A DNA stretch of 64,000 nt from Gottfriedia acidiceleris (GCF_004138285.1 NZ_SCFN01000025.1:1-64000), one strand, 5' to 3'. Positions 20,877-34,930 are shown, numbered from the stretch's first letter. The notes: generated from the sequence alone by a model not told the origin. Numbers and translations are program-made.

Positions 20877-20912
20877 ATAAATGGTTTTCATTTTGAAACC
20901 ATTTTATTTTTT
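20877..20912 (+). terminator. Attenuator-like hairpin before rpoB
   Basis: AAATGGTTT pairs with AAACCATTT around a short loop and runs into a T-rich tail. It sits in the rpoB leader, so partial termination could set the ratio of rpoBC to upstream transcription. Confidence 0.6.
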
Positions 20913-20993
20913 GTTTAACAAGTAAGGGATGTTTTCTGCTTATTTGTTACTATTTTTTTGTTTTAAATACTCTTGATTTAAGGGGTGAATATG

Positions 20994-23900
20994 TTGACAG
21001 GTCAACTAGTTCAATATGGACGACACCGCCAACGCAGAAGTTATGCTCGTATCAGTGAAGTTTTAGAGTTACCTAACTTAATTGAGATTCAAACAGCATC
21101 TTACCAATGGTTCTTAGATGAAGGTTTGAGAGAAATGTTCCAAGACATTTCACCAATTGAGGATTTCACAGGTAATCTATCATTAGAATTCATTGATTAC
21201 AGCTTAGGTGAGCCGAAGTATGTTGTAGAAGAATCGAAAGAGCGTGACGTAAACTACGCTGCTCCACTTCGAGTGAAAGTTCGCCTATTAAATAAGGAAA
21301 CTGGCGAAGTTAAGGAGCAAGACGTTTTCATGGGGGATTTCCCACTGATGACGGACACAGGCACATTCATTATTAATGGTGCTGAACGTGTAATCGTTTC
21401 ACAATTAGTACGTTCTCCAAGTGTGTACTATAGTGGAAAGATCGACAAAAATGGTAAAAAAGGTTTTACGGCTACAGTTATTCCGAACCGTGGTGCTTGG
21501 TTAGAGTACGAAACGGACGCGAAGGATGTAGTTTATGTACGTATTGACCGAACAAGAAAATTACCTGTAACGGTACTACTACGTTCGCTTGGGTTTGGTA
21601 CAGACCAAGAGATTCTAGACTTATTAGGCGAAAACGAATACCTACGTAATACTCTTGAAAAAGATAACACAGATAGCACTGAAAAAGCGCTTCTTGAAAT
21701 CTATGAAAGATTACGTCCAGGTGAACCACCTACTGTAGAAAACGCTAAAAACCTATTAATTACTCGCTTCTTTGATCCGAAGCGTTATGACTTAGCTAGC
21801 GTTGGACGCTACAAAATAAATAAAAAATTACACATTAAAAATAGACTATTTAACCAACGTATTGCAGAAACATTAGTCGATCCAGAAACTGGTGAAATCA
21901 TTGTAGAAAAAGGGACAACTCTTGATCGCCGTACGTTAGACCGTATTCTTCCATTCTTAGAAAAGAATATCGGTGAAAAAGTTGCTCACCCTGCTGGTGG
22001 TGTATTAGAAGATGAGATTACTTTACAATCTATTAAAATTTACGCTCCTGTAGAAGATGGTGAACAAGTTATTCAAGTTATTGGAAATGCAAATGTAAGC
22101 AAAAGTGTGAAAAATATTTCACCTGCTGACATCATTGCTTCAATTTCTTACTTCTTTAACCTGCTACATAACGTAGGTGACACTGACGATATTGACCATT
22201 TAGGAAATCGTCGTTTACGTTCAGTTGGTGAATTACTTCAAAACCAATTCCGTATCGGTCTATCTCGTATGGAACGTGTAGTACGTGAACGTATGTCAAT
22301 TCAAGATACAAACGCAGTTACTCCACAGGCATTAATTAATATTCGCCCTGTAATTGCTTCAATTAAAGAATTCTTTGGTAGTTCACAGCTATCTCAATTC
22401 ATGGACCAAACAAATCCTCTTGCTGAATTAACTCATAAACGAAGACTATCAGCACTTGGACCAGGTGGTTTAACACGTGAACGTGCTGGATTTGAAGTAC
22501 GTGACGTTCATTACTCTCACTATGGTCGTATGTGTCCGATTGAAACGCCTGAGGGACCAAACATCGGATTAATTAACTCACTTTCTTCTTATGCTAAAGT
22601 AAATCAATTTGGTTTCATTGAAACTCCATATCGTCGTGTAGACCCTGAAACAGGTCGTCTAACTGATAAAATTGACTATTTAACTGCTGATGAAGAAGAT
22701 AACTATGTAGTTGCCCAAGCGAATGCTCGTTTAGGTGAAGATGGTAGTTTCTTAGATGAAGATGTAGTTGCTCGTTTCCGTGGAGACAACACTGTTGTAA
22801 AACGTGAGCGTATTGACTATATGGATGTATCTCCTAAACAAGTAGTATCAGCTGCGACAGCATGTATTCCTTTCTTAGAGAACGATGACTCAAACCGTGC
22901 CCTAATGGGAGCGAACATGCAACGTCAAGCAGTACCATTATTAAACCCTGAATCTCCAATCGTAGGTACAGGTATGGAATACGTTTCAGCAAAAGACTCA
23001 GGTGCTGCAGTAATTTGTAAACACCCAGGTATCGTTGAACGTGTTGAAGCGAAAGAAGTTTGGGTACGTCGCTACTTAGAAGTAGATGGACAAAAAGTTA
23101 AAGGTGACCTTGATAAATATCGTATGTTAAAATTCGTACGTTCTAACCAAGGTACTTGTTATAACCAACGCCCAATCGTAAGTGTTGGTGACGAGGTAGT
23201 AAGAGGCGAAATTCTTGCAGATGGACCTTCAATGGAAAAAGGTGAATTAGCACTAGGACGTAACGTATTAGTAGCATTCATGACATGGGATGGTTACAAC
23301 TACGAGGATGCGATCATTATGAGTCGCCGTCTTGTTAAAGAAGATGTTTACACTTCAGTTCATATTGAAGAATATGAATCAGAAGCTCGTGATACAAAAT
23401 TAGGACCTGAAGAAATCACTCGTGATATTCCAAACGTTGGTGAAGATGCACTTAAAAATCTTGATGAGCGTGGAATTATCCGAATTGGTGCAGAAGTAAA
23501 AGATGGAGATTTATTAGTTGGTAAAGTAACGCCTAAAGGTGTAACTGAATTAACTGCTGAAGAACGTCTTCTACATGCAATCTTCGGTGAAAAAGCTCGT
23601 GAAGTTCGTGATACATCTTTACGTGTTCCACACGGTGGAGGCGGAATTATTCTTGATGTGAAAGTATTCACTCGTGAAAACGGTGATGAATTACCACCAG
23701 GAGTAAACCAACTTGTTCGTGTTTATATCGTTCAGAAACGTAAAATCTCTGAAGGGGATAAAATGGCTGGACGACATGGTAATAAAGGGGTTATCTCTCG
23801 TATTTTACCAGAAGAAGATATGCCATTCTTACCTGATGGAACGCCAGTTGATATCATGTTAAATCCATTAGGGGTACCTTCTCGTATGAACATCGGTCAG

Positions 23901-24524
23901 GTATTAGAGCTACACTTAGGTATGGCTGCAAGATATCTTGGCATTCATGTTGCTTCTCCAGTATTTGACGGAGCGCGTGAGGAAGATGTTTGGGGAACAA
24001 TTGAAGAAGCTGGTATGGCACGTGATGCGAAAACTGTACTTTATGATGGACGTACAGGTGAGCCATTCGATAACCGTGTATCTGTTGGTGTCATGTATAT
24101 GATTAAACTTGCACACATGGTTGACGATAAGCTTCATGCTCGTTCAACAGGACCTTACTCACTTGTAACGCAACAACCACTTGGTGGTAAAGCACAATTT
24201 GGTGGACAACGTTTTGGTGAGATGGAGGTTTGGGCACTTGAAGCATACGGTGCTGCTTACACATTACAAGAAATCTTAACAGTTAAATCTGATGACGTTG
24301 TTGGACGTGTGAAAACATATGAAGCAATCGTTAAAGGTGAAAATGTACCGGAACCAGGTGTTCCTGAATCATTCAAAGTATTAATTAAAGAATTACAGTC
24401 ACTTGGTATGGATGTTAAGATGATGTCTGCTACAGACGAAGAGATTGAAATGCGTGATACTGAAGATGATGATGATCAAGCTTCAGAACATTTAGCGATG
24501 GATATTGAATACGTAAAAGAATAA
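20994..24524 (+). CDS. rpoB: RNA polymerase beta subunit
   Basis: The catalytic beta subunit of RNA polymerase, 1176 residues from TTG at 20994. That start matches the usual Bacillus N-terminus ([20 protein letters not shown]) and leaves 6 bases after GGGGTG; ATG at 20991 is only 3 bases from it. The rifampicin pocket ([14 protein letters not shown] followed by [13 protein letters not shown]) carries the wild-type residues. [16 protein letters not shown] and the C-terminal [16 protein letters not shown] anchor (here [12 protein letters not shown]) are intact. The acidic C-terminal tail is short compared with B. subtilis. Confidence 0.98.
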   Translation: MTGQLVQYGRHRQRRSYARISEVLELPNLIEIQTASYQWFLDEGLREMFQDISPIEDFTGNLSLEFIDYSLGEPKYVVEESKERDVNYAAPLRVKVRLLNKETGEVKEQDVFMGDFPLMTDTGTFIINGAERVIVSQLVRSPSVYYSGKIDKNGKKGFTATVIPNRGAWLEYETDAKDVVYVRIDRTRKLPVTVLLRSLGFGTDQEILDLLGENEYLRNTLEKDNTDSTEKALLEIYERLRPGEPPTVENAKNLLITRFFDPKRYDLASVGRYKINKKLHIKNRLFNQRIAETLVDPETGEIIVEKGTTLDRRTLDRILPFLEKNIGEKVAHPAGGVLEDEITLQSIKIYAPVEDGEQVIQVIGNANVSKSVKNISPADIIASISYFFNLLHNVGDTDDIDHLGNRRLRSVGELLQNQFRIGLSRMERVVRERMSIQDTNAVTPQALINIRPVIASIKEFFGSSQLSQFMDQTNPLAELTHKRRLSALGPGGLTRERAGFEVRDVHYSHYGRMCPIETPEGPNIGLINSLSSYAKVNQFGFIETPYRRVDPETGRLTDKIDYLTADEEDNYVVAQANARLGEDGSFLDEDVVARFRGDNTVVKRERIDYMDVSPKQVVSAATACIPFLENDDSNRALMGANMQRQAVPLLNPESPIVGTGMEYVSAKDSGAAVICKHPGIVERVEAKEVWVRRYLEVDGQKVKGDLDKYRMLKFVRSNQGTCYNQRPIVSVGDEVVRGEILADGPSMEKGELALGRNVLVAFMTWDGYNYEDAIIMSRRLVKEDVYTSVHIEEYESEARDTKLGPEEITRDIPNVGEDALKNLDERGIIRIGAEVKDGDLLVGKVTPKGVTELTAEERLLHAIFGEKAREVRDTSLRVPHGGGGIILDVKVFTRENGDELPPGVNQLVRVYIVQKRKISEGDKMAGRHGNKGVISRILPEEDMPFLPDGTPVDIMLNPLGVPSRMNIGQVLELHLGMAARYLGIHVASPVFDGAREEDVWGTIEEAGMARDAKTVLYDGRTGEPFDNRVSVGVMYMIKLAHMVDDKLHARSTGPYSLVTQQPLGGKAQFGGQRFGEMEVWALEAYGAAYTLQEILTVKSDDVVGRVKTYEAIVKGENVPEPGVPESFKVLIKELQSLGMDVKMMSATDEEIEMRDTEDDDDQASEHLAMDIEYVKE

Positions 24525-24570
24525 GTATTATATAGGGTAAAACCTTAGGACAGAAAGGGAGGTAGGCCCC

Positions 24571-27500
24571 TTGATAGATGTAAATAATTTCGAGTATATG
24601 AAGATCGGACTTGCATCGCCTGACAAAATTCGCTCGTGGTCATACGGGGAAATTAAAAAACCTGAAACAATTAACTACCGTACATTAAAACCTGAAAAAG
24701 ATGGTCTTTTCTGTGAACGCATTTTCGGTCCTACGAAAGATTGGGAATGTCACTGCGGAAAATATAAACGTGTACGTTATAAAGGTGTAGTTTGTGATCG
24801 TTGTGGAGTTGAAGTAACTCGTGCAAAAGTACGTCGTGAGCGTATGGGTCATATCGAATTAGCTGCACCAGTATCACATATTTGGTATTTCAAAGGTATT
24901 CCAAGCCGTATGGGACTTGTTTTAGACATGTCCCCTCGTGCTCTGGAAGAAGTAATCTACTTTGCTTCTTACGTAGTAACAGAAGCTGGAGATACTCCTT
25001 TAGAAAAGAAACAATTGCTTTCTGAGAAAGAGTTCCGTGCTTATCGTGAGCGTTACGGTCAAACTTTCCAAGCATCTATGGGTGCTGAAGCAATTAAAAA
25101 ACTATTAAGCGATATCAATCTTGAAAAAGATGTTGATTCATTAAAAGAAGAGTTAAAAACTGCTCAAGGTCAACGTCGTACAAGAGCAATTAAACGTTTA
25201 GAAGTTTTAGAAGCATTCCGTAACTCTGGTAATGAGCCTTCTTGGATGATCTTAGATGTGCTACCAGTAATCCCACCTGAATTACGACCAATGGTTCAAT
25301 TAGATGGTGGACGTTTTGCAACTTCTGATCTAAACGATTTATATCGTCGTGTAATTAACCGTAACAACCGTTTAAAACGTTTATTAGACCTTGGTGCACC
25401 AAGCATCATCGTACAAAACGAAAAACGTATGCTTCAAGAAGCAGTTGATGCGTTAATTGACAATGGTCGCCGTGGCCGTCCAGTTACTGGACCAGGTAAC
25501 CGTCCATTAAAATCTCTTTCTCACATGCTTAAAGGTAAGCAAGGACGTTTCCGTCAAAACTTACTTGGTAAACGTGTTGACTACTCTGGCCGTTCGGTTA
25601 TCGTTGTAGGACCAAACTTACAAATGTATCAATGTGGATTACCAAAAGAAATGGCAATTGAATTATTCAAGCCATTCGTGATGAAAGAATTAGTAGAGCG
25701 TGGATTAGCACATAACATTAAGTCTGCAAAACGTAAAATTGAGCGTTTACACCCTGAGATTTGGGATGTATTAGAGTCAGTTATTCGTGAGCATCCGGTG
25801 TTACTAAACCGTGCCCCAACTCTTCACAGACTTGGTATCCAAGCGTTCGAACCTACATTAGTAGAAGGCCGTGCAATCCGTCTACATCCACTTGTATGTA
25901 CTGCATACAATGCCGATTTTGATGGTGACCAAATGGCTGTTCACGTACCGTTATCAAGTGAAGCACAAGCAGAAGCTCGTATCCTAATGCTTGCAGCACA
26001 AAACATCCTGAACCCGAAAGATGGTAAACCAGTAGTTACACCATCTCAAGATATGGTATTAGGTAACTATTACTTAACTCTTGAGCGTGCAGGCGCTGTC
26101 GGTGAAGGTATGGTATTTAAAGATATTAATGAAGCGTTAATTGCATACCAAAATGGTTATGTACATTTACATTCTCGAGTTGCTGTTGCAGCAAATTCTT
26201 TAAATAACGAAACATTTACTGAAGAACAAAATAATTCATTATTAATCACAACGGTTGGTAAGTTAATCTTCAATGAAATCTTGCCTACTTCGTTCCCATA
26301 TATTAATGAACCTACTCAGAGTAACCTTGAGAAGGAAACTCCTCAAATGTATTTCGTGGCTAAAGGTGCGAATATTAAAGAGATTATTGAAAGTAGAGAA
26401 GAAATTGCTCCTTTCAAAAAGAAAATACTTGGAAATATCATCGCTGAAGTATTTAAACGTTTCAAAATTACTGAAACATCTAAAATGCTAGACCGCATGA
26501 AGGATCTTGGATTTAGACACTCTACTAAAGCTGGTATTACAGTTGGTGTATCCGATATCATCGTATTACCTGAGAAGCAATTAATTATTGCTGAAGCTCA
26601 AGAAAAAGTAGATAAAGTTCTAAAACAATTCCGCCGTGGTTTAATCACAGAAGATGAGCGTTATGATCGTGTAATCGCTATTTGGAGTGATGCGAAGGAT
26701 GTAATTCAAGGAAAACTGATGGCTTCCCTAAATAAACGTAACCCAATCTTTATGATGAGTGACTCTGGTGCCCGTGGTAATGCATCGAACTTCACTCAGC
26801 TTGCAGGTATGCGTGGTCTGATGGCCAACCCGGCTGGACGTATTATCGAGTTACCAATCAAATCTTCATTCCGTGAAGGTCTAACGGTACTTGAATACTT
26901 CATCTCTACACACGGTGCGCGTAAAGGTCTTGCCGATACAGCACTTAAAACAGCCGATTCAGGTTACTTAACTCGTCGTCTAGTAGACGTTGCACAAGAT
27001 GTAATTGTACGTCAAGATGATTGTGGTACTGACCGCGGTTTACATGTAAAAGCGATTAAAGAAGGAAACGAAATTATTGAAGGATTATACGATCGTTTAG
27101 TTGGTCGTCATTTACGTTCAACTATTCGCCACCCAGAAACTGGTGTATTACTTGCGCAAGAAAACGATTTAATTACAGAAGACTTAGCTCGTGAAATAAT
27201 CGATGCAGGTATTGAAGAAGTTAATATCCGTTCTGCATTTACATGTAATACTAACCATGGAGTATGTAAAAAATGTTATGGTCGCAACTTAGCTACAGGT
27301 GCTGAGGTTGAAGTTGGTGAGGCAGTAGGTATTATCGCTGCACAATCAATCGGTGAACCAGGTACACAGTTAACGATGCGTACATTCCATACAGGTGGGG
27401 TAGCAGGAGACGATATTACTCAAGGTTTACCTCGTATTCAAGAGCTATTTGAAGCACGTAATCCTAAAGGTCAAGCGGTTATTTCTGAAATTGATGGTAT

Positions 27501-28179
27501 TATTTCAATTTCTACTGATGCTAAAGATAAACAAGAAATTATTGTTCAAGGCTCAGTAGAATCTAGAAACTACCCAGTTCCTTATGGCGCAAGACTAAAA
27601 GTTCAAGAAGGTGAAACTATTGAACGCGGTCAAGTAATGACTGAAGGTTCAATTGATCCTAAAGAACTTCTAAAAGTAAAAGGTACAAATGCTGTTCAAG
27701 AATACTTACTACGTGAAGTACAAAAAGTATACCGTATGCAAGGGGTAGAAATTGGTGACAAGCACGTAGAGGTAATGGTACGTCAAATGCTGAAGAAAGT
27801 TCGTGTAATGGATGCAGGTGAAACTGATTTATTACCTGGTACATTATTAGAACTTCACCAGTTCACTGAAGCAAATAAAGAAGCTTTATTTGCAGGTAAA
27901 CAACCAGCTACAGCACGCCCATTATTACTAGGTATTACAAAAGCATCATTAGAAACAGACTCATTCCTTTCTGCTGCATCATTCCAAGAAACAACGCGTG
28001 TATTAACAGACGCTGCGATTAAAGGAAAACGTGATGAGTTGCTAGGATTAAAAGAGAATGTTATTATAGGTAAGTTGGTTCCAGCTGGTACTGGTATGAA
28101 CAGATACCGTAAAGTAGATCTTGTTAAAGATTTAACTGAATCAGTTGAAATGAACGAAGAAGTATTAGTTGAAAAATAA
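24571..28179 (+). CDS. rpoC: RNA polymerase beta' subunit
   Basis: The 1202-residue beta' subunit. The N-terminal zinc ribbon ([19 protein letters not shown], about 60-78), the catalytic NADFDGDQ with D449, D451 and D453 chelating Mg2+, the bridge helix/trigger loop ([19 protein letters not shown]) and the second zinc site ([14 protein letters not shown]) are all present. The start is TTG, preceded by GGGAGGTAGG. It follows rpoB by 46 bases. The L7Ae-like gene usually found next in Bacillus is absent. Confidence 0.98.
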   Translation: MIDVNNFEYMKIGLASPDKIRSWSYGEIKKPETINYRTLKPEKDGLFCERIFGPTKDWECHCGKYKRVRYKGVVCDRCGVEVTRAKVRRERMGHIELAAPVSHIWYFKGIPSRMGLVLDMSPRALEEVIYFASYVVTEAGDTPLEKKQLLSEKEFRAYRERYGQTFQASMGAEAIKKLLSDINLEKDVDSLKEELKTAQGQRRTRAIKRLEVLEAFRNSGNEPSWMILDVLPVIPPELRPMVQLDGGRFATSDLNDLYRRVINRNNRLKRLLDLGAPSIIVQNEKRMLQEAVDALIDNGRRGRPVTGPGNRPLKSLSHMLKGKQGRFRQNLLGKRVDYSGRSVIVVGPNLQMYQCGLPKEMAIELFKPFVMKELVERGLAHNIKSAKRKIERLHPEIWDVLESVIREHPVLLNRAPTLHRLGIQAFEPTLVEGRAIRLHPLVCTAYNADFDGDQMAVHVPLSSEAQAEARILMLAAQNILNPKDGKPVVTPSQDMVLGNYYLTLERAGAVGEGMVFKDINEALIAYQNGYVHLHSRVAVAANSLNNETFTEEQNNSLLITTVGKLIFNEILPTSFPYINEPTQSNLEKETPQMYFVAKGANIKEIIESREEIAPFKKKILGNIIAEVFKRFKITETSKMLDRMKDLGFRHSTKAGITVGVSDIIVLPEKQLIIAEAQEKVDKVLKQFRRGLITEDERYDRVIAIWSDAKDVIQGKLMASLNKRNPIFMMSDSGARGNASNFTQLAGMRGLMANPAGRIIELPIKSSFREGLTVLEYFISTHGARKGLADTALKTADSGYLTRRLVDVAQDVIVRQDDCGTDRGLHVKAIKEGNEIIEGLYDRLVGRHLRSTIRHPETGVLLAQENDLITEDLAREIIDAGIEEVNIRSAFTCNTNHGVCKKCYGRNLATGAEVEVGEAVGIIAAQSIGEPGTQLTMRTFHTGGVAGDDITQGLPRIQELFEARNPKGQAVISEIDGIISISTDAKDKQEIIVQGSVESRNYPVPYGARLKVQEGETIERGQVMTEGSIDPKELLKVKGTNAVQEYLLREVQKVYRMQGVEIGDKHVEVMVRQMLKKVRVMDAGETDLLPGTLLELHQFTEANKEALFAGKQPATARPLLLGITKASLETDSFLSAASFQETTRVLTDAAIKGKRDELLGLKENVIIGKLVPAGTGMNRYRKVDLVKDLTESVEMNEEVLVEK

Positions 28180-28203
28180 TCTTAAAATATTTTGCAACTT
28201 GAG

Positions 28204-28233
28204 TTGACATCATTTGATGAAAAATGATATTAT
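28204..28233 (+). promoter_or_regulatory. SigA promoter of the str operon
   Basis: TTGACA (28204-28209), an 18-base spacer and TATTAT (28228-28233), 25 bases after rpoC. It gives rpsL-rpsG-fusA-tuf its own start. Confidence 0.8.
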
Positions 28234-28239
28234 ATTCAA

Positions 28240-28424
28240 GGTTGCTCCTAGACAATAGCACTGCTAATCTAAGCAGGTTAGATCCGGGGCTAATTTAGGA
28301 ATATACAGTTAAAACTGTTTTTGTGAGAAGGAGGGCTTCTTCCTTCTTGCAAAAACTTTGTTTTCAACTTATTATGAACCACCTGGATGTGTGGTCTTAT
28401 AAATATTTGAAGGGAGGAAAACTC
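28240..28424 (+). other. Structured leader of the str operon
   Basis: About 185 bases precede rpsL with no gene. Visible are CTGCTAATCTAAGCAG (a small dyad near 28261), GATCCGGGGCTAA (28281-28293), and AGAAGGA with its complement TCCTTCT around 28326-28345. No known leader family was identified with confidence, but spacing and dyads suggest a regulatory RNA. Confidence 0.45.
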
Positions 28425-28847
28425 ATGCCTACTATTAACCAGTTAGTGCGTAATGGACGTACTTCTAAAGTATGGAAATCAAAATCACCAGCATTAAATA
28501 AAGGTTTCAACTCATTAAAGAAAAAATCAACTGATTTATCAGCTCCACAAAAACGTGGTGTTTGTACTCGTGTTGGTACTATGACTCCAAAGAAACCGAA
28601 CTCAGCATTACGTAAATATGCTCGTGTACGTTTAACAAACCAAATCGAGGTAACTGCTTATATCCCAGGTATCGGACACAACTTACAAGAGCACAGTGTT
28701 GTTCTTATCCGTGGTGGACGTGTAAAAGATTTACCGGGGGTACGTTACCATATCGTTCGTGGTGCATTAGATACTGCAGGTGTTGACAAACGTATGCAAG
28801 GTCGTTCTAAATACGGAACTAAGAGACCAAAAGCAGCTAAGAAGTAA
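28425..28847 (+). CDS. rpsL: 30S ribosomal protein S12
   Basis: S12 monitors decoding at the A site. The 140-residue protein carries the wild-type streptomycin-related segments [11 protein letters not shown] and [10 protein letters not shown], so no resistance mutation is seen. ATG at 28425 follows GGGAGG; an in-frame upstream extension from 28323 has no family match. First gene of the str operon. Confidence 0.98.
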   Translation: MPTINQLVRNGRTSKVWKSKSPALNKGFNSLKKKSTDLSAPQKRGVCTRVGTMTPKKPNSALRKYARVRLTNQIEVTAYIPGIGHNLQEHSVVLIRGGRVKDLPGVRYHIVRGALDTAGVDKRMQGRSKYGTKRPKAAKK

Positions 28848-28879
28848 TAAATTACAACTAGCCGAAAGGAGGAAATAAC

Positions 28880-29350
28880 ATGCCACGTAAAGGTCCTGTT
28901 GCAAAAAGAGATGTATTACCAGATCCACTTTATAATTCAAAGTTAGTTTCTCGTTTAATCAACAAAATGATGATTGACGGAAAAAGAGGAAAATCTCAAG
29001 CTATCTTATACGGAGCATTTGAATTAATCCAAGAACGTTCTGGTAAAGAACCAATGGAAGTATTCGAAGCAGCTCTTAAAAATATCATGCCAGTTCTAGA
29101 AGTAAGAGCTCGTCGTGTTGGTGGTTCTAACTACCAAGTACCAGTTGAGGTACGTCCAGAGCGTCGTACTACTCTAGGTCTACGTTGGTTAGTAAACTAT
29201 GCTCGTCTTCGTGGAGAAAAAACGATGGAAGAGCGTTTAGCTAACGAAATTCTTGACGCAGCTAACAACTCAGGTTCTGCAGTTAAGAAACGTGAAGATA
29301 CACATAAAATGGCAGAAGCGAACAAAGCGTTTGCTCACTACCGTTGGTAA
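28880..29350 (+). CDS. rpsG: 30S ribosomal protein S7
   Basis: S7 nucleates assembly of the 30S head and contacts the E-site tRNA. The 156-residue protein contains the signature [17 protein letters not shown] (about 14-30) and the beta-hairpin with [26 protein letters not shown] precedes the ATG. It lies 32 bases after rpsL; a large stem-loop separates it from fusA. Confidence 0.98.
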   Translation: MPRKGPVAKRDVLPDPLYNSKLVSRLINKMMIDGKRGKSQAILYGAFELIQERSGKEPMEVFEAALKNIMPVLEVRARRVGGSNYQVPVEVRPERRTTLGLRWLVNYARLRGEKTMEERLANEILDAANNSGSAVKKREDTHKMAEANKAFAHYRW

Positions 29351-29399
29351 GATTAAAAGCAATTTAGTTATTTCTGCACATAATGAATGTTGGTTAAGT

Positions 29400-29445
29400 C
29401 GTTCACCTATTTCTAATTTAGCTTGCTAGATTAAATAGGTGAACG
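29400..29445 (+). other. Long hairpin between rpsG and fusA
   Basis: A perfect 13-bp stem (CGTTCACCTATTT at 29400-29412, complement at 29433-29445) with a 20-base loop that can fold further. No T tract follows, so it is not a classical terminator. It may be a processing site or a translational control element within the str message. Confidence 0.6.
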
Positions 29446-29583
29446 TCGGATTACATAACTTAGGATCATAATTGTTCTTTGATTGTAGTGCTTGCTTAAC
29501 TTAATAACATGAGGTATGTATAGGAATAACTTTTTCTTGTACTAAAAAATCCTAACTAATACTGGAAGGGAGAAAGAACCCTG

Positions 29584-31662
29584 ATGACAAGAGAGTTCTC
29601 CTTAAATAACACTCGTAATATCGGGATCATGGCTCACATTGATGCTGGTAAAACAACAACAACTGAGCGTATCCTTTATTACACAGGTCGTATTCACAAA
29701 ATTGGTGAAACTCATGAAGGAGCTTCACAAATGGACTGGATGGAGCAAGAGCAAGAACGTGGTATCACTATCACTTCTGCTGCTACAACAGCTCAGTGGA
29801 ATAACCACCGTGTAAATATCATTGACACTCCAGGTCACGTAGACTTCACTGTAGAAGTTGAACGTTCACTACGTGTACTTGATGGCGCAGTAGCAGTACT
29901 TGATGCACAATCAGGTGTTGAGCCTCAAACTGAAACAGTTTGGCGTCAAGCAACTACTTACGGAGTTCCACGTGTAGTATTCGTTAACAAAATGGATAAA
30001 ATCGGCGCGGATTTCTTATACTCTGTAGGTACTTTACATGATCGTTTACAAGCTAACGCACACCCAATCCAATTAGCGATGGGTGCTGAAGATAACTTCT
30101 GGGGTATTGTTGACCTAGTTGAAATGAAAGCTATTAAGTACAATAACGACTTAGGAACTGACATTGAAACTATCGAAATTCCTGAAGAATATCAAGAGCT
30201 AGCTGAAGAATACCGTGGTCGTTTAATCGAAGCGGTAGCTGAACTTGACGAAGAATTAATGATGAAATATCTTGAAGGTGAAGAAATCACAATTCCTGAA
30301 TTAAAAGCTGCTATTCGTACAGCTACATGTTCAGTACAATTCTACCCAGTAGTATGTGGTTCTGCATTCAAGAACAAAGGTGTTCAATTAATGCTTGATG
30401 CAGTAATTGATTACCTACCATCTCCATTAGATGTACCAGCTATCAAAGGAACATTACCTGATACTGATGAAGAGAGAGTAGTTCCATCAAGCGATGAAGA
30501 GCCTTTCGCAGCATTAGCATTCAAAATCATGACTGATCCTTATGTTGGTAAATTAACGTTCTTCCGAGTATACTCAGGTACGTTAGAATCTGGTTCATAC
30601 GTTCAAAACTCTACAAAAGGTAAGCGTGAGCGTGTAGGTCGTATCCTACAAATGCATGCTAACTCTCGTCAAGAGATTTCGAAAGTATATGCTGGAGATA
30701 TCGCAGCAGCTGTAGGTCTTAAAGATACTACAACTGGTGATACTTTATGTGATGAAAAGAATCTAGTAATTCTTGAATCTATGGAATTCCCTGATCCAGT
30801 TATCTCAATTGCGATTGAGCCAAAATCTAAAGCTGACCAAGATAAAATGGGTCAAGCATTAGTAAAATTAACTGAAGAAGATCCAACATTCCGTGCACAT
30901 ACTGACCAAGAAACTGGTCAAGTAATCATTGCTGGTATGGGTGAGCTTCACCTTGATATCATCGTTGACCGTATGCGTCGTGAATTCAAAGTAGAAGCTA
31001 ACGTAGGTGCTCCTCAAGTAGCATACCGTGAAACTTTCCGTTCTTCTGCACAAGTAGAAGGTAAATTCGTTCGTCAATCAGGTGGACGTGGACAATTCGG
31101 ACACGTTTGGATTGAATTCTCACCAAACGAAGAAGGAAAAGGCTTCGAATTTGAAAACGCAATCGTTGGTGGTGTTGTTCCTCGTGAATACATCCCAGCT
31201 GTAGCTGCAGGTCTTGAAGATTCTCTTAAAAATGGTGTATTAGCTGGATTCCCTCTAATCGACATTAAAGCGAAATTATTCGATGGATCATACCATGATG
31301 TTGACTCAAACGAAATGGCGTTTAAAGTAGCTGCTTCATTAGCTCTTAAAAATGCTGTTAAGAAATGTAACCCAGTTCTACTTGAACCATTAATGAAAGT
31401 AGAAGTTGTTATCCCTGAGGAATACTTAGGAGATATCATGGGTGATATTACTTCTCGTCGTGGACGCGTTGAAGGTATGGAAGCTCGTGGTAACGCACAA
31501 GTTGTACGTGCAATGGTACCTCTTTCTGAAATGTTTGGTTATGCAACTTCATTACGTTCTAACACTCAAGGTCGTGGAACGTTCTCAATGGTATTTGACC
31601 ATTACGAAGATGTACCAAAATCAATCTCAGAAGAAATTATCAAAAAATATAAAGGTGAGTAA
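29584..31662 (+). CDS. fusA: Elongation factor G
   Basis: EF-G is the GTPase that drives translocation and, with RRF, ribosome recycling. The 692-residue protein has the G domain with AHIDAGKTT (17-25), DTPGHVDF and NKMDK motifs, and domains II-V through to the C-terminus. The start lies 7 bases after GGGAGAAAG. The long gap before it (233 bases) holds the hairpin at 29400-29445. Nothing in the sequence suggests the ribosome-protection (TetM-like) variant. Confidence 0.98.
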   Translation: MTREFSLNNTRNIGIMAHIDAGKTTTTERILYYTGRIHKIGETHEGASQMDWMEQEQERGITITSAATTAQWNNHRVNIIDTPGHVDFTVEVERSLRVLDGAVAVLDAQSGVEPQTETVWRQATTYGVPRVVFVNKMDKIGADFLYSVGTLHDRLQANAHPIQLAMGAEDNFWGIVDLVEMKAIKYNNDLGTDIETIEIPEEYQELAEEYRGRLIEAVAELDEELMMKYLEGEEITIPELKAAIRTATCSVQFYPVVCGSAFKNKGVQLMLDAVIDYLPSPLDVPAIKGTLPDTDEERVVPSSDEEPFAALAFKIMTDPYVGKLTFFRVYSGTLESGSYVQNSTKGKRERVGRILQMHANSRQEISKVYAGDIAAAVGLKDTTTGDTLCDEKNLVILESMEFPDPVISIAIEPKSKADQDKMGQALVKLTEEDPTFRAHTDQETGQVIIAGMGELHLDIIVDRMRREFKVEANVGAPQVAYRETFRSSAQVEGKFVRQSGGRGQFGHVWIEFSPNEEGKGFEFENAIVGGVVPREYIPAVAAGLEDSLKNGVLAGFPLIDIKAKLFDGSYHDVDSNEMAFKVAASLALKNAVKKCNPVLLEPLMKVEVVIPEEYLGDIMGDITSRRGRVEGMEARGNAQVVRAMVPLSEMFGYATSLRSNTQGRGTFSMVFDHYEDVPKSISEEIIKKYKGE

Positions 31663-31702
31663 TTGATTATTTAGTTCTCATCATGTATAACTATTTATGT
31701 TA

Positions 31703-31731
31703 GCTACAAAGGGTGTTTCACCCTTTGTGGC
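31703..31731 (+). other. Stem-loop between fusA and tuf
   Basis: A 13-bp stem (GCTACAAAGGGTG with a nearly perfect complement) closed by a TTT loop. No U tract follows, so it probably allows read-through and might stabilise or delimit the tuf message. Confidence 0.6.
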
Positions 31732-31783
31732 ATAATAATAAAACTAAAAATTAATTTTCTTAATTATAAGGAGGATTTTTACA

Positions 31784-32971
<1,188 letters not shown>

Positions 32972-32978
32972 TTAAACT

Positions 32979-33016
32979 TAAAAGCTTAGAAGATCTTTTC
33001 TTCTAAGCTTTTTTTA
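32979..33016 (+). terminator. Terminator after tuf
   Basis: AAAAGCTTAGAA pairs with TTCTAAGCTTTT around a short loop and runs into a T tract. It ends the str operon. Confidence 0.92.
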
Positions 33017-33063
33017 TAAGTCAATTGGAAATATTTAAAATATGATTTAAAACCGATTCTTGC

Positions 33064-33092
33064 TTGATTTTAATAATTGAAGATAATATAAT
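33064..33092 (+). promoter_or_regulatory. S10 operon promoter P1
   Basis: TTGATT (33064-33069), a 17-base spacer and perfect TATAAT (33087-33092). It is the upstream one of two promoters ahead of rpsJ. Confidence 0.7.
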
Positions 33093-33146
33093 AACTAGGT
33101 ACTGAAGACGACGAGAACATTATTTATCTAAACTTATAACAAATGC

Positions 33147-33175
33147 TTGCAATAGCATTATTTTTTATGTATAAT
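33147..33175 (+). promoter_or_regulatory. S10 operon promoter P2
   Basis: TTGCAA (33147-33152), a 17-base spacer and perfect TATAAT (33170-33175). It lies 83 bases after P1 and is the nearer promoter to rpsJ. Confidence 0.8.
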
Positions 33176-33184
33176 AGATGATGT

Positions 33185-33616
<432 letters not shown>

Positions 33617-33649
33617 TAAAATTATATATAAATTCAGGAGGTGTGACTT

Positions 33650-34279
33650 ATGACTAAAGGAATCTTAGGGAAAAAGATCGGTATGACACAAGTATTTGCT
33701 GAAAACGGCGAGTTAATTCCAGTAACTGTAATCGAAGCTACTCCAAACGTGGTTTTACAAAAGAAAACTACTGAAACTGATGGCTACGAAGCTATCCAAA
33801 TCGGTTTCGCTGACAAACGTGAAAAATTAGCTAACAAACCAGAAAAAGGGCACTCTGCTAAAGCAAACACTGCACCTAAGCGCTTCGTTCGTGAACTTCG
33901 CAACGCTGACGTATCAGCTTATGAAGTTGGTCAAGAAGTCAAAGTAGATATTTTTGCAAATGGTGACATCGTTGATGTAACTGGAACTTCAAAAGGTAAA
34001 GGATTCCAAGGTAGCATTAAGCGCCACGGACAATCTCGTGGACCAATGTCTCACGGGTCTCGTTACCACCGTCGTCCAGGTTCAATGGGTCCTGTTGCTC
34101 CGAACCGTGTATTCAAAAACAAAGCTTTACCTGGTCAAATGGGTGGAGAAAAAGTAACTGTACAAAACCTACAAATCGTTAAAGTTGACGTTGAACGTAA
34201 CTTACTTTTAGTAAAAGGTAATGTACCAGGTTCTAAAAAATCTTACGTAACAATCCGTACTGCGGTTAAATCTAAATAA
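33650..34279 (+). CDS. rplC: 50S ribosomal protein L3
   Basis: L3 is an early-assembly protein whose extension reaches the peptidyl transferase centre. The 209-residue protein begins [13 protein letters not shown], and the conserved loop [19 protein letters not shown] is near 127-145. AGGAGGTG precedes the ATG. It is followed 27 bases later by rplD. Confidence 0.98.
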   Translation: MTKGILGKKIGMTQVFAENGELIPVTVIEATPNVVLQKKTTETDGYEAIQIGFADKREKLANKPEKGHSAKANTAPKRFVRELRNADVSAYEVGQEVKVDIFANGDIVDVTGTSKGKGFQGSIKRHGQSRGPMSHGSRYHRRPGSMGPVAPNRVFKNKALPGQMGGEKVTVQNLQIVKVDVERNLLLVKGNVPGSKKSYVTIRTAVKSK

Positions 34280-34306
34280 TTAATTTAGAAGAAAGGAGGA
34301 AATAAA

Positions 34307-34930
34307 ATGCCTAAAGTTACTATGTTTAATCAAACAGGTGCTCAAGTAGGAGAAATCGAATTAGCTGATGCTGTATTCGGAATCGCTCCAAACGAACATG
34401 CTTTATTTGATGCTGTAATGATGCAACGTGCATCTTTACGTCAAGGTACTCACAAAGTTAAAACACGTTCTGAAGTACGTGGTGGTGGTCGTAAACCATG
34501 GAGACAAAAAGGAACTGGCCGTGCTCGTCAAGGTTCAATCCGTTCTCCACAATGGCGTGGTGGTGGTATCGTATTCGGTCCAACTCCAAGATCATACTCT
34601 TATAAATTACCTAAAAAGGTACGTCGCTTAGCGATTAAATCTGCTTTATCTACTAAAGTATTAGAACAAAATATGTTAGTTCTAGAAGATTTAGCGTTAA
34701 ACGCACCAAAAACAAAAGATATGGTTACTGTTTTAACTGGCTTATCAGTTGCTAAGAAAGTTTTAATCGTAACAGCTGATCTAAATGAAAACGTAGCTTT
34801 ATCTGCTCGCAATATTCCTGGAATCACAGTTCTTGCAGCAAATGAAGTTAACGTAATCGACGTTTTACATCATGATACATTAATCATGACTAAAGCTGCG
34901 GTGGAAAAAGTAGAGGAGGTGCTTGCGTAA
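34307..34930 (+). CDS. rplD: 50S ribosomal protein L4
   Basis: L4 lines the nascent-chain tunnel. The 207-residue protein has the tunnel loop with [19 protein letters not shown] (about 56-74) and RSPQWRGGG; the sites where macrolide-resistance changes occur look wild-type. AAAGGAGG precedes the ATG. Its stop codon overlaps the rplW start by one base. Confidence 0.98.
   Translation: MPKVTMFNQTGAQVGEIELADAVFGIAPNEHALFDAVMMQRASLRQGTHKVKTRSEVRGGGRKPWRQKGTGRARQGSIRSPQWRGGGIVFGPTPRSYSYKLPKKVRRLAIKSALSTKVLEQNMLVLEDLALNAPKTKDMVTVLTGLSVAKKVLIVTADLNENVALSARNIPGITVLAANEVNVIDVLHHDTLIMTKAAVEKVEEVLA

Noticed and set aside
22384..22500. Rifampicin-resistance changes in rpoB
   Set aside because: The residues of the rifampicin pocket (in SQLSQFMDQ and [11 protein letters not shown]) are all the usual sensitive ones.
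26273..26491. 72-codon + strand frame inside rpoC
   Set aside because: It lies wholly within rpoC in another frame, rich in Leu/Lys from frame shadowing, without a ribosome-binding site.
28560..28700. Streptomycin-resistance changes in rpsL
   Set aside because: Both segments ([11 protein letters not shown] and [10 protein letters not shown]) are wild-type.
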